Assembly (NCBI GenBank): GCA_049291395.1
Contig: JBATPJ010000002.1
Coordinates: 1-31,777 of the forward strand
From: JAPUDQ01 sp049291395
GTDB taxonomy: Bacteria > Patescibacteriota > Saccharimonadia > Saccharimonadales > Saccharimonadaceae
Direction of reading: 5' to 3'
DNA: 31,777 nt
The notes under the pieces are model-generated. The model ran no database searches and was not told the origin of the DNA. It saw only the letters and a program-made list of their open reading frames with translations. Numbering within the stretch: the first letter of the stretch is position 1; each line of letters begins with the position of its first letter. Position numbers and translations under genes: made by a program. This document shows positions 22,727 through 29,823 of this stretch, one piece after another.

Positions 22727-22981
22727 TCACAAAAAAGGTATCCACGCGCGCAGGTAGGCGCGACGCCCCTTTTTGAGTGAGGGCGAGCCTGCATCAGCGC
22801 TGTGTCGCAGCTGGCGGTAAACCGGACGAGCGAGTCGGATGATCCGAAGCGTGTCGCGTAACTTCGGGTGCGGCTCGTTACTGAGCTCTTCCAGTCTGGT
22901 TACTAGTGGCTCCAGGAAGATTTCCTGCTTCTTTACGCTCTGCTCGTAGCGGTGAACCGCCTTCTTGTCGATATCAGTCAC
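22727..22981 (-). CDS. Hypothetical basic helical protein, 84 aa, GTG start
   Basis: No family recognised. Strongly charged and predicted all-helical (MTDIDKKAVHRYEQSVKKQEIF, then LVTRLEELSNEPHPKLRDTLRIIRLARPVYRQLRH), ending in KKGRRAYLRAWIPFL. Start GTG (complement of 22979-22981) six bases after AGAGGA, with a good promoter (TTGATT, 17, TATAAT preceded by TGT) and a leader of about 32 nt. Same promoter/leader/hairpin layout as genes 5361, 14519 and 23145. Could be a small regulator or nucleic-acid binder; not determined. Confidence 0.65.
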   Translation of the reverse strand: MTDIDKKAVHRYEQSVKKQEIFLEPLVTRLEELSNEPHPKLRDTLRIIRLARPVYRQLRHSADAGSPSLKKGRRAYLRAWIPFL

Positions 22982-23019
22982 GATAGTTCCTCTCAGGTTG
23001 ACGGTCGTGTCTATTTATT

Positions 23020-23048
23020 ATTATAACACTCTAACCATATAAAATCAA
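23020..23048 (-). promoter_or_regulatory. Promoter of gene 22727
   Basis: Minus strand TTGATT (+ coordinates 23043-23048), 17 bases, TATAAT (23020-23025) preceded by TGT. Confidence 0.82.
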
Positions 23049-23070
23049 TTCGTATAACAAAAAAGCATTC

Positions 23071-23122
23071 GAAAAGGGCCGACACTGCCCAATCCGAGAT
23101 AGTCGGAAGGGGTGTCGACCCT
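23071..23122 (-). terminator. Nested hairpin terminator of gene 23145
   Basis: Arms pair in order: AGGG/CCCT, CGACAC/GTGTCG, CCC/GGG, TCCGA/TCGGA around loop GATAG (23075-23122). On the minus strand it is followed directly by TTTT and shortly after by a run of six T. Confidence 0.82.
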
Positions 23123-23144
23123 GTATTGATACGTACGCGCGGTG

Positions 23145-23789
23145 TTACGCGACTTTTCTGAGGAACTCGTACAGCCGATTGCCGCCCACCAGGATGATGA
23201 GCGCTTCCGCGGCCCGACGGGGGAACCCAGACCGGAATGCAAGCCAGATGGCGCGAGGTGCAAGGAAGAGTCGTCCTCCGAGCCCGCATGCTTTCATCCA
23301 CCAGATTATGTTGTTCAGCCGCCAGTCGAGCTTCTCGGTGAGGCCTTGGTCGGCGCGTGCGAAGGCTCTGCGCGCTTGACTGTGCTTGCCTTGTCGCCAA
23401 TACGCCCGCGCAATGATGCCAATCGTGCAGGCGGCTTCTTGCGGGTCGTGCCTTGCCAACTGATTGTTTCGGGACGTGTACAAAAGACGCAGTGCCTTAT
23501 CGGTCTCACCTTGGGCGATGCGAAGCATCCCCAGGTCGCGCAAGATCGCGTCGTAGAGCTTGGGATTGCTTACCGTGCGTGACAGATCTAGTGCGGCTAG
23601 GAGATACTCATCGCTGCGATCCAACACGCCACAGCTTCGGAAGTTGACTCCCGCGAGCCGCAATGCCTCCGCCTTGAGTGTCAGATCGTCTGCGACTGCA
23701 GCAGCGTTCAAGAATTTCTCTGCTGCTTCCTCCTTGTGTCCGCGCTTCTCGGCATAGAGGCCCGCTGCCACATATTCCTGGTATATCAT
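23145..23789 (-). CDS. TPR-like repeat protein, 214 aa
   Basis: Helical-repeat protein resembling tetratricopeptide repeats: GLYAEKRGHKEEAAEKFLNAAAVA, then RSDEYLLAALDLSRTVSNPKLY, ILRDLGMLRIAQGETDKALRLLYTS, IIARAYWRQGKHSQARRAFARADQGL (roughly residues 10-145). The C-terminus (about 150-205) is hydrophobic/basic with Trp (NNIIWWMKACGLGGRLFLAPRAIWLAFRSG) and may associate with membrane. AGGA seven bases before the ATG, promoter TTGACT-17-TACTAT, leader about 43 nt and a strong terminator. Role unknown; TPR proteins usually act as interaction scaffolds. Divergent from glyS. Confidence 0.75.
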   Translation of the reverse strand: MIYQEYVAAGLYAEKRGHKEEAAEKFLNAAAVADDLTLKAEALRLAGVNFRSCGVLDRSDEYLLAALDLSRTVSNPKLYDAILRDLGMLRIAQGETDKALRLLYTSRNNQLARHDPQEAACTIGIIARAYWRQGKHSQARRAFARADQGLTEKLDWRLNNIIWWMKACGLGGRLFLAPRAIWLAFRSGFPRRAAEALIILVGGNRLYEFLRKVA

Positions 23790-23832
23790 GTCAAAGTCCT
23801 ATCGTTCATCGAAGTAGGGACGTATCAGATAT

Positions 23833-23861
23833 ATAGTAAAATAAAATATCAATAAAGTCAA
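23833..23861 (-). promoter_or_regulatory. Promoter of gene 23145
   Basis: Minus strand TTGACT (+ coordinates 23856-23861), 17 bases, TACTAT (23833-23838). Confidence 0.75.
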
Positions 23862-23881
23862 CCATAACAGGGGTGAAAATG

Positions 23882-23890
23882 TGCTATACT
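23882..23890 (+). promoter_or_regulatory. glyS extended -10 promoter element
   Basis: TG-C-TATACT (23882-23890), with no convincing -35. The leader is about 42 nt with an AGGAAGGA ribosome site. Confidence 0.65.
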
Positions 23891-23939
23891 AGAGACAAAT
23901 TATTCACGGCATATTACCAATATGCTAGGAAGGACAAGT

Positions 23940-25310
23940 ATGGCAGAGACAAAACTAGAAGACATCGTGAGCCTTGCGAAGCGGCGGGGGTTTATCTATC
24001 AAGGGAGTGACGTGTATGGTGGCCTGAGTGGCACCTGGGACTATGGTCCACTCGGTGTGTCGCTGAAGCGCAATATCATGAATCTGTGGTGGACGATGTT
24101 TGTCGATGAGCGTGACGACATGTACGGTGTCGATGCGGCGATCCTGATGAATCAAAAAGTCTGGCAGGCAAGTGGGCATGTCGATACGTTTACTGACCCG
24201 CTGGTGGAGTGTAGCAACTGCAAGGGGCGTTTTCGCGCTGATAAACTGGAAGACCCGAACAAGTGTCCGACGTGTGGTAGTGAAGGCACATTTAGCAAGC
24301 CACGAGCCTTCAATATGATGTTTAAGACCTTTGTTGGCCCGAGCGGACAGGATGAGCTCACTATCGGTGAGGCGATGGAAGGCGCACCGGATACGCACAA
24401 GCTCGAAGGTATGCACGCGCTGAGCTATGATCCAAATGCGATCAGCTATCTCCGCCCTGAAACCGCCCAGGGTATCTTCACGAATTATCGCAATGTCGTC
24501 GATAGCTTCTACCCTGATCTGCCGTTTGGCATCGCGCAGCAGGGCAAGGCGTTTCGCAACGAGATCAGTCCGCGCGATTTTGTGTTTCGCTCGCGTGAGT
24601 TTGAGCAGATGGAGATCGAATACTTCATTCATCCCGAGGGGTGGGAAGCAGAGTTTGATAAATGGGTCGCGGCGTGCAAACAGTGGTTTGCGGCGCTTGG
24701 CCTGTCTGAAGGTAGCGTGCACGAGCTCGAAGTGCCGGCTGAAGACCGCGCACACTATAGCAAGCGAACGATTGATTTTGAATTCGACTATCCGATCGGC
24801 CGTGAGGAGCTGATGGGGCTGGCGTATCGAACCGATTTCGACCTCGGCAACATCCAGCGTGTCAGCGGGAAGAACATGGAATACACCGTGAAGGGTACCA
24901 ACGAAAAATTTGTGCCGCACGTCATCGAGCCATCGTTTGGTGTCGAGCGCGCACTCATGGCTGTGCTGTGCTCAAGCTATCGTGAAGATGAGCAAAATGG
25001 CGAAAAGCGCATCTACTTGGCGCTGCCCGAACACCTCGCTCCGGTCAAATATTGCGTCAGTCCACTACTCAAAAACAAACCCGAGCTGGTCGCGAAAGCC
25101 CGCGAAGTCTACGCTGCGCTCAAGAAGAAGTATGGTGCAGTGATGTGGGACGACAACGGCAACATCGGCAAACGCTACCGCCGTCAAGACGAGATCGGCA
25201 CGCCACACTGCGTCGTGATCGACTTCCAAACGCTCGAAGATGGTACGCTGACGGTGCGAGATCGGGATACGACGGAGCAGAAACGGGTGGATATAAGCGA
25301 TATTCACTAG
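23940..25310 (+). CDS. glyS: Glycyl-tRNA synthetase, single-subunit (alpha2) type
   Basis: Class II synthetase that charges tRNA-Gly with glycine using ATP. 456 aa from the chosen start. Motif 1 region FIYQGSDVYGGLSGTWDYGPLGVSLKRN, motif 2 FRNEISPRDFVFRSREFEQMEIEYF and motif 3 EPSFGVERALMAVL are intact. An insertion holds a zinc ribbon with Cys91, Cys94, Cys109 and Cys112 (CSNCKG...CPTCG). The C-terminal anticodon-binding domain is present. ATG 23940 is chosen because AGGAAGGA lies five bases upstream; ATG 23922 would precede that site. This is the eukaryote/archaeal-like homodimer type also found in many Gram-positives, not the alpha/beta tetramer type. Confidence 0.96.
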   Translation: MAETKLEDIVSLAKRRGFIYQGSDVYGGLSGTWDYGPLGVSLKRNIMNLWWTMFVDERDDMYGVDAAILMNQKVWQASGHVDTFTDPLVECSNCKGRFRADKLEDPNKCPTCGSEGTFSKPRAFNMMFKTFVGPSGQDELTIGEAMEGAPDTHKLEGMHALSYDPNAISYLRPETAQGIFTNYRNVVDSFYPDLPFGIAQQGKAFRNEISPRDFVFRSREFEQMEIEYFIHPEGWEAEFDKWVAACKQWFAALGLSEGSVHELEVPAEDRAHYSKRTIDFEFDYPIGREELMGLAYRTDFDLGNIQRVSGKNMEYTVKGTNEKFVPHVIEPSFGVERALMAVLCSSYREDEQNGEKRIYLALPEHLAPVKYCVSPLLKNKPELVAKAREVYAALKKKYGAVMWDDNGNIGKRYRRQDEIGTPHCVVIDFQTLEDGTLTVRDRDTTEQKRVDISDIH

Positions 25311-25321
25311 ACAGAGGGAAT

Positions 25322-25810
25322 ATGAAATTAAGTTTGGAGCCTGAGTTTGTAGATATAAGAGGTAGAGTTGATGAGGTTCTTGCTAAAGTTGACTCAGACG
25401 TAGCTAGAAGAGGAGTATTTTTCGGCGGTATAGCCGTTGAGGCAAAGGGCAGGCAGGTGCCAGCATTGTTAAAAAAGGAATGTCTCAGGCTTGTTGAAAG
25501 CCATCATAGCGGCAAAGATGTTAAGGAAATTGAATCGTTTATCCGGGCTGAATGTAATCGAGTTACGGCTACATTTAGTAAGCACGCATTTGAACTGCCG
25601 AGGTATGACGAGTTTGATGCGCGTATAGATAATCTAGTCGCACTTATATCAAACAGAGCAGTTCATATAAGGAAAATGCAAAAGAGAATACCGAAATGGG
25701 TTATCGATTTAATTATTGCCGTTGTCGCAGGAATTACCATCGTCATGCTTGAGCCGATAATTGCACCGATAATTTTGAGTTTGTTAGAGTGGCTAAAAAA
25801 TATATTATAA
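25322..25810 (+). CDS. Hypothetical membrane protein with C-terminal transmembrane hairpin, 162 aa
   Basis: No family recognised. A soluble, charged, mostly helical N-terminal part (residues 1-120) is followed by two hydrophobic segments close together (about 126-144 and 146-160, WVIDLIIAVVAGITIVML and PIIAPIILSLLEWL) and an abrupt C-terminus. The ATG at 25322 follows AGAGGGA by about two to three bases. Codon use is noticeably more AT-rich than the core genes (ATA and AGA codons), suggesting lateral acquisition. It sits 16 bases before the PD-(D/E)XK protein and might form a two-gene unit with it (membrane effector plus nuclease-like protein); this is inference. Confidence 0.65.
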   Translation: MKLSLEPEFVDIRGRVDEVLAKVDSDVARRGVFFGGIAVEAKGRQVPALLKKECLRLVESHHSGKDVKEIESFIRAECNRVTATFSKHAFELPRYDEFDARIDNLVALISNRAVHIRKMQKRIPKWVIDLIIAVVAGITIVMLEPIIAPIILSLLEWLKNIL

Positions 25811-25826
25811 GAATCGGAGTATATGT

Positions 25827-26522
25827 ATGGCGACAACACATCAACGTGAACAGCTAGAGAAAAATCTACGAGAGTACCGCAAGAAGTGGCTAGGGAAAAG
25901 TAGGGGCAAGAGCCTCAATGAAGCCGACACGCGCATATGCGTGAATGATCTTCTGACAAGTGTCCTTGGCTATGCCATGCAAGAAGAGATAAAGACCGAG
26001 TACGCCATTCGCGGACAGTATGCGGACTACGTCATCCAGTTGAAGCGCAAAAAGCAGTTTGTGGTTGAAGTAAAAGCGATGGAGATTGACCTTACGGCCA
26101 AGCATTTGCTGCAAGCTTCGCACTATGCTGCGGATGAAGGGATTGATTGGATTCTACTTACGAACGGTATGAGCCTTGAGCTGCACCGGGTTATCTTTTC
26201 GAAGCCGGTTTCTGATGTGCAGATTTTTAAGTTTGACCTAAGCGATTTGTCGCAAATAGAAAAAGCCTCTGATGCACTGGTGAATTTGACCAAACGTGCC
26301 GTCGAGAAGGGTGAGCTAGAGGAGTACTGGAAACGGTTTGATGCTTTAAGCTCGGCTAAACTTATCAAGACAATTTATACTGAAGAAATAATCGGGGCTT
26401 TACGACGTAAGATTAAAAAAGATTCAGGTATGACATTTGAACAGACGGACGTATTGGATGCAGTGCACGAATTGATTACTTGCGCGAATAGGGATGTAGT
26501 GAAGCCGAAGAAATTGAAGTAA
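25827..26522 (+). CDS. PD-(D/E)XK nuclease-like protein (type I restriction HsdR N-terminal-like)
   Basis: 231 aa, resembling the N-terminal nuclease domain of type I restriction R subunits (HSDR_N_2-like). The catalytic core is visible: Glu32 (NEADTRI), Asp67 (YADYVI), Glu81 and Lys83 (VVEVKA), and the downstream Gln96/Tyr100 motif LLQASHYAADEGIDWILLTNG. No helicase or methylase partner is nearby, so it is not a complete restriction system. The C-terminal half (about 130-231) is helical and unassigned. GGAG lies about eight bases before ATG 25827. Possible roles are defence or DNA repair; unknown. Confidence 0.78.
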   Translation: MATTHQREQLEKNLREYRKKWLGKSRGKSLNEADTRICVNDLLTSVLGYAMQEEIKTEYAIRGQYADYVIQLKRKKQFVVEVKAMEIDLTAKHLLQASHYAADEGIDWILLTNGMSLELHRVIFSKPVSDVQIFKFDLSDLSQIEKASDALVNLTKRAVEKGELEEYWKRFDALSSAKLIKTIYTEEIIGALRRKIKKDSGMTFEQTDVLDAVHELITCANRDVVKPKKLK

Positions 26523-26852
26523 ATGGCATACGATACAGTCCTCGAATCACGCATCGACAATGAGATCGTGGCGTGGGATGTGGCGGTGACGAAGCGCAAG
26601 ATGTTTGGTGGGCTGGGGTATTTTGTCCAGGGCAATATGGCGTTTGGTGTGAAGGGTGATGAGCTGATTGTGAAGCCTGCGCCAGGCATGGCCGATGAGT
26701 TGCTGAAAGAGCCTGGTATGAAGCCATTTGAATTTGGCGGGCGAACGATGTCGTCGTGGTGCCTCGCCGCGCCGGAAATCCTGGATGAAGATAATCTGCC
26801 GCGACTACTCGCGATATGTTGTAAGTACGTGCTGACACTGCCGCCGAAATGA
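26523..26852 (+). CDS. TfoX N-terminal domain protein
   Basis: 109-aa protein of the TfoX_N family (KRKMFGGLGYFVQGNMAFGV, DELIVKPAPG, then FGGRTMSSWCLA). In Proteobacteria the two-domain TfoX/Sxy controls competence, but stand-alone N-domain proteins are widespread and their role is unclear. The ATG directly follows the stop of the nuclease-like gene (TAAATG), so translation is likely coupled. Codon use is like the core genes, unlike the two genes before it. Confidence 0.88.
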   Translation: MAYDTVLESRIDNEIVAWDVAVTKRKMFGGLGYFVQGNMAFGVKGDELIVKPAPGMADELLKEPGMKPFEFGGRTMSSWCLAAPEILDEDNLPRLLAICCKYVLTLPPK

Positions 26853-26924
26853 TAGCTGTGAAGATCGCATTTGGGGAGCTGCGTGAGTGATTAATCCTAT
26901 TCGGCTAATGTATCCCGTTTGTGC

Positions 26925-26962
26925 TTGCAGTCTAAAGGCTTGATTGGCATACTACTTTCTAT
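26925..26962 (+). promoter_or_regulatory. Near-leaderless promoter of gene 26963
   Basis: TTGCAG (26925-26930), 17 bases, CATACT (26948-26953) with TGG before it, nine bases to the ATG. Confidence 0.6.
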
Positions 26963-27469
26963 ATGATCGACGGTAGAGAAGTCAATATTGATGAGCTTGT
27001 GCGCGAAGCACACATTTTCCGCACTGTCCTCGACACTATGCCGGGTGTTCAGAATGATCCTGTTGTTCGAGATGAGTTGTTACGGCCTCTGGGTCAATTA
27101 GCGACTAACTTATTACAAGGGTCAAATATGTTAGTCGTCGCGACAAATCGATGCATCCCTGTCACTCATTCGCTTGAGCCGGCTATTCAAAATGACGGAT
27201 TGGGCGTGACGATGTTTGGTGGTCGTTATCACGATGTCGACGTTGTTATGGTCAGCGGAACAACATCACCTCATGATGATCTGGAAATGATGTGGGGGGG
27301 TGGCGCAGAGATCGTTAATGGGCTTCTGCCTGCAGTGCGCTTTAAGGTCTTTGATGAGACGGGAGCTGTTCAAGATCCTAGTGTCGTTGAATTATTTCCG
27401 TATGTAGCAGTGCCGCTCGTTGGTTCGGATATCGCAATTGCACGCCATCCTACGATCGTTGCACGCTAA
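26963..27469 (+). CDS. Hypothetical protein, 168 aa
   Basis: No family recognised. Soluble; the first 55 residues are helical and acidic, and the rest alternates strands with Gly-rich turns (NDGLGVTMFGGRYHDVDVVMVSGTTSPHDDLEMMWGGGAEIVNGLLPAVRFKVFDETG). No catalytic motif is evident. Own promoter, no Shine-Dalgarno. Accessory-type mixed codon use. Situated between the TfoX gene and the ParA-like gene with no overlap. Confidence 0.6.
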   Translation: MIDGREVNIDELVREAHIFRTVLDTMPGVQNDPVVRDELLRPLGQLATNLLQGSNMLVVATNRCIPVTHSLEPAIQNDGLGVTMFGGRYHDVDVVMVSGTTSPHDDLEMMWGGGAEIVNGLLPAVRFKVFDETGAVQDPSVVELFPYVAVPLVGSDIAIARHPTIVAR

Positions 27470-27529
27470 GCTTGGCCATGCCTAACCCTAAGCGCTACTA
27501 CGATTACGATGTCGTCGCGAGCGAGCGGG

Positions 27530-27544
27530 TGATACAATAAGTAT
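27530..27544 (+). promoter_or_regulatory. Leaderless promoter of the ParA-like gene
   Basis: TG-A-TACAAT (27530-27538), six bases, ATG 27545. No ribosome site. Confidence 0.68.
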
Positions 27545-28564
27545 ATGAAATACGCGCGGGCGAAGAAACTAGTTTTTTTCAACAACAAAGGTGGAGTGGG
27601 TAAGTCTACTTTGGCATATAATGCAGCAGTCGAATTTGCCAACAAGGGCTATAAAACTGTACTTGTAGACTTAGATCCGCAGTGCAATCTGACACGATTG
27701 GCACTTGGCGATGAATACTATGAGAATACGATTTTCTCTGCGAGCAGCAAGACGATCTATGACGTATTAGCCGGTGTTGTCGAGGGTGGATCAGATATCG
27801 ATGTCGCTGGTGAGCTTGAGCAGGCCAAGGGTGCTTCAGCTAATCTCTACTTAGTGCGCGGTGACATGCGCCTCAGCGAGTATGAGAATATCTTGGCGAC
27901 TGGCTATAACGCCGCCGCAGCCGGGACCCAGATCGGGTATTTTCAAACGAGCGCTATCGACCGATTTTTGCGCGAAAAGGGAATGAGTGATGAGGTTGAT
28001 ATTTTTGTGATTGATACCTCGCCGACACTAGGGCTGCTAAATCGTGTCATCTTGCTCGGCTGTGACTATTTCGTCGTTCCACTCATGCCCGATGCATTGA
28101 GCTTGCAGGGGATCGAAAACCTAGGGAAAATGTTTGAACAGTGGAAGATTAATTGGCGCAACACAGGCAAGGCATTGTCAGGCCCGATTGAGAACCAGTA
28201 TGTGCTATCTGGCGAGGGGTTATTCATTGGTTATATCCTGAACTCGTATAATGTCTACGGTCAGCAACCGATACGTGATCATCGTAAATGGATCGATCAG
28301 ATACCGGGTAAGATCCAGGAATTTCTAAGCGAAAAGCATTGCCGCAACGGCCTTGTTGCTGCAAGTAGCGCGCAGTCACTGCATGATATACAAGATTATG
28401 GAAGGCTACCGGCTATCGCTCACGAGTATGGTTGCGCGATCTTCGACATCGATCCCGCAAAAGCGGAGGTGACACAGCCAGGGTCAAAGGATAATATCGA
28501 GAAATCAAAACAAGAATTTGATGAGCTAGCCGATAATATTCTTAATGTCCTCGAGCACTATTAA
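27545..28564 (+). CDS. ParA/Soj-family ATPase, partner-less
   Basis: Deviant Walker-A ATPase of the ParA/MinD superfamily, 339 aa (ParA proteins are usually 250-270). The P-loop KGGVGKST is at residues 15-22, Walker A' VDLDPQCNLT follows, and Walker B is VDIFVIDTSPTLGLLN. It has extra inserts (about 60-110 and a C-terminal half up to residue 330). No ParB gene or parS-like site is beside it, so a chromosome-partition role is not supported; ParA-like proteins also place other cargo, and plasmid or mobile-element origin is possible. It directly precedes a toxin-antitoxin pair, which fits a former plasmid-like module. Confidence 0.88.
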   Translation: MKYARAKKLVFFNNKGGVGKSTLAYNAAVEFANKGYKTVLVDLDPQCNLTRLALGDEYYENTIFSASSKTIYDVLAGVVEGGSDIDVAGELEQAKGASANLYLVRGDMRLSEYENILATGYNAAAAGTQIGYFQTSAIDRFLREKGMSDEVDIFVIDTSPTLGLLNRVILLGCDYFVVPLMPDALSLQGIENLGKMFEQWKINWRNTGKALSGPIENQYVLSGEGLFIGYILNSYNVYGQQPIRDHRKWIDQIPGKIQEFLSEKHCRNGLVAASSAQSLHDIQDYGRLPAIAHEYGCAIFDIDPAKAEVTQPGSKDNIEKSKQEFDELADNILNVLEHY

Positions 28565-28616
28565 TTAACCCAGCCCGGTGATCGTTGCATGTCAGGCAAT
28601 AACAAAACATTATAAT

Positions 28617-28641
28617 ACTATTGTAATAATATTATAATAGT
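28617..28641. promoter_or_regulatory. 25-bp palindromic operator of the toxin-antitoxin pair
   Basis: The 25-base site reads ACTATTGTAATA, centre A, TATTATAATAGT. It is symmetric apart from one pair (positions 7 and 19). It covers the -35 and part of the spacer of the antitoxin promoter, as expected for autorepression by an AbrB-type antitoxin. Confidence 0.8.
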
Positions 28642-28655
28642 GCTATGCTGGATGT
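28621..28655 (+). promoter_or_regulatory. Leaderless promoter of the antitoxin gene
   Basis: TTGTAA (28621-28626), 17 bases, TATGCT (28644-28649) with TGC before it, six bases to ATG 28656. Confidence 0.72.
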
Positions 28656-28877
28656 ATGACAATTACGACAACGCAAAAATTGATAAAAATCGGTACCAGC
28701 CAGGGGATAACTCTGCCTGCGAAGGAGCTCAAAGCGCTTGGCGTGAAGCCTGGTGAGGAGCTCGAGGTTATTGTACGCAAGAAAACTACTCCGATCAGTG
28801 ACGGTGAGGTGACGAATATCGCAAGTGATATCCTAAGCCGCTACAAAGATGATTTTCATAATCTAGCACAACGCTGA
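28656..28877 (+). CDS. AbrB/SpoVT-type antitoxin
   Basis: 73-aa protein with the swapped-hairpin AbrB/MazE-type DNA-binding pattern (KLIKIGTSQGITLPAKELKALGVKPGEELEVIV, residues 8-40), followed by a toxin-contacting C-terminal helix region. It would neutralise the Doc-type toxin that follows one base after the stop and repress its own operon through the palindrome at 28617-28641. An AbrB-fold antitoxin with a Doc toxin is less usual than Phd/Doc. The start is fixed by the leaderless promoter. Confidence 0.88.
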   Translation: MTITTTQKLIKIGTSQGITLPAKELKALGVKPGEELEVIVRKKTTPISDGEVTNIASDILSRYKDDFHNLAQR

Positions 28878-28878
28878 C

Positions 28879-29256
28879 ATGCACTATCTGACGATCGAAC
28901 ACATACTGCAACTACACGCACTAGTCTTGCTGCGCGATGGCGGGGCGGATGGCGTACGTGATGTTGGCCGGCTCGAGGCGGCGGTCGCGACACAATATCA
29001 AACTGTGTTTGACGAGGAGCTGTATGTCGGACCGTATGCAAAGACTGCGGCGATGATTCGCGGTATCACCGGCGATCATGCATTTTATGATGGCAACAAA
29101 CGGACATCTATGCTGGTCGGGCTGACATTTTTAGAAGTAAATGGATGCGTGTTTTGTGCCGAGGTGGGTGAGATAGAAGACTTCGCTGTCGAGATCGCGG
29201 TGAAGAATCATGATATCGCGACCATCGCTGAGTGGCTCGAAAAGCATTGCAAATAA
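28879..29256 (+). CDS. Doc-type toxin (Fic superfamily)
   Basis: 125 aa. Doc proteins phosphorylate elongation factor Tu and stop translation (known from P1 Doc). The conserved active-site motif HAFYDGNKR is at residues 67-75, a Doc-like HxFxxxNKR form, with His67, Lys74 and Arg75 present, so it looks active. The stop of the antitoxin is at 28875-28877 and this ATG begins one base later, typical of a coupled toxin-antitoxin operon. A short inverted repeat follows the stop (29258-29274). Confidence 0.92.
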   Translation: MHYLTIEHILQLHALVLLRDGGADGVRDVGRLEAAVATQYQTVFDEELYVGPYAKTAAMIRGITGDHAFYDGNKRTSMLVGLTFLEVNGCVFCAEVGEIEDFAVEIAVKNHDIATIAEWLEKHCK

Positions 29257-29257
29257 A

Positions 29258-29274
29258 TCACGACGAGATCGTGA
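29258..29274. repeat. Short inverted repeat after doc
   Basis: TCACGA-CGAGA-TCGTGA: 6-base arms with a 5-base loop, two bases past the doc stop and just before the extended -10 of the NUDIX gene. Could end the toxin transcript or act as an operator; no T-run. Confidence 0.45.
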
Positions 29275-29276
29275 CT

Positions 29277-29291
29277 TGCTATAATGATCTG
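29277..29291 (+). promoter_or_regulatory. Leaderless promoter of the first NUDIX gene
   Basis: TG-C-TATAAT (29277-29285), six bases, ATG 29292. An in-frame start further upstream (29232) would lie inside doc. Confidence 0.78.
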
Positions 29292-29741
29292 ATGATGAAA
29301 CATACACAAAGTGGTGAAGTGTTCGGAGTGGTCAAGACTGGCATCGCAGGTCGACCGACTGATTATCTCTTTCGGGTATCGCTGAAGGCGGTTATTTTCG
29401 ATGCTGAGGGCAGACTGCTTGTCACAAATGAAGCTGGTCGTGCATGGCATCTACCAGGTGGGGGCATGGACCATGGAGAAACGATCGAGACAGGCCTGAA
29501 GCGTGAGCTCGCGGAAGAAATCGGATACGAGGGTGAACTTCACTATGACGTCGTCGGGGCGGAGCCGATGTGGATGGGCGAGACGCTCAGGATGTGGCAG
29601 ATGTGGATCGTCTGCAAAGTGCAGATTGACTCATTTGACTTCATGGATGATCGTTCGCAACTGATCGAGCTTGATGAACTGGCGCGATTCACGAGCTTCG
29701 ATGCGCAATTATCTCACAAATATGCTCTGCGGTTACGGTGA
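29292..29741 (+). CDS. NUDIX hydrolase
   Basis: Hydrolyses a nucleoside diphosphate linked to another group; the exact substrate is not predictable. 149 aa. The complete NUDIX box is visible as G57, E63, then RELAEEIGY at 71-79, in the exact family spacing. The N-terminal 30 residues precede the first strand LKAVIFDAEGRLLVTNEAGRAWHLPGG. The start is set at ATG 29292 by the promoter six bases upstream (two adjacent ATGs; the second at 29295 is also possible). It lies between the toxin-antitoxin pair and a membrane-protein/SLOG pair. Confidence 0.92.
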   Translation: MMKHTQSGEVFGVVKTGIAGRPTDYLFRVSLKAVIFDAEGRLLVTNEAGRAWHLPGGGMDHGETIETGLKRELAEEIGYEGELHYDVVGAEPMWMGETLRMWQMWIVCKVQIDSFDFMDDRSQLIELDELARFTSFDAQLSHKYALRLR

Positions 29742-29823
29742 GCACGAGTATTCTAATCGCCGTGGTATATAAATATTGTCAGAATATGGTATATTACCTC
29801 AATAAGCACTGAGAGGTAAAAAG

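Noticed and set aside
23955..24920. 321-aa minus-strand frame opposite glyS
   Set aside because: Complement of a strongly conserved synthetase gene; no signals on that strand.
25827..26522. Complete type I restriction system
   Set aside because: Only a nuclease-domain-like protein is present; no helicase, HsdM or HsdS in the window.
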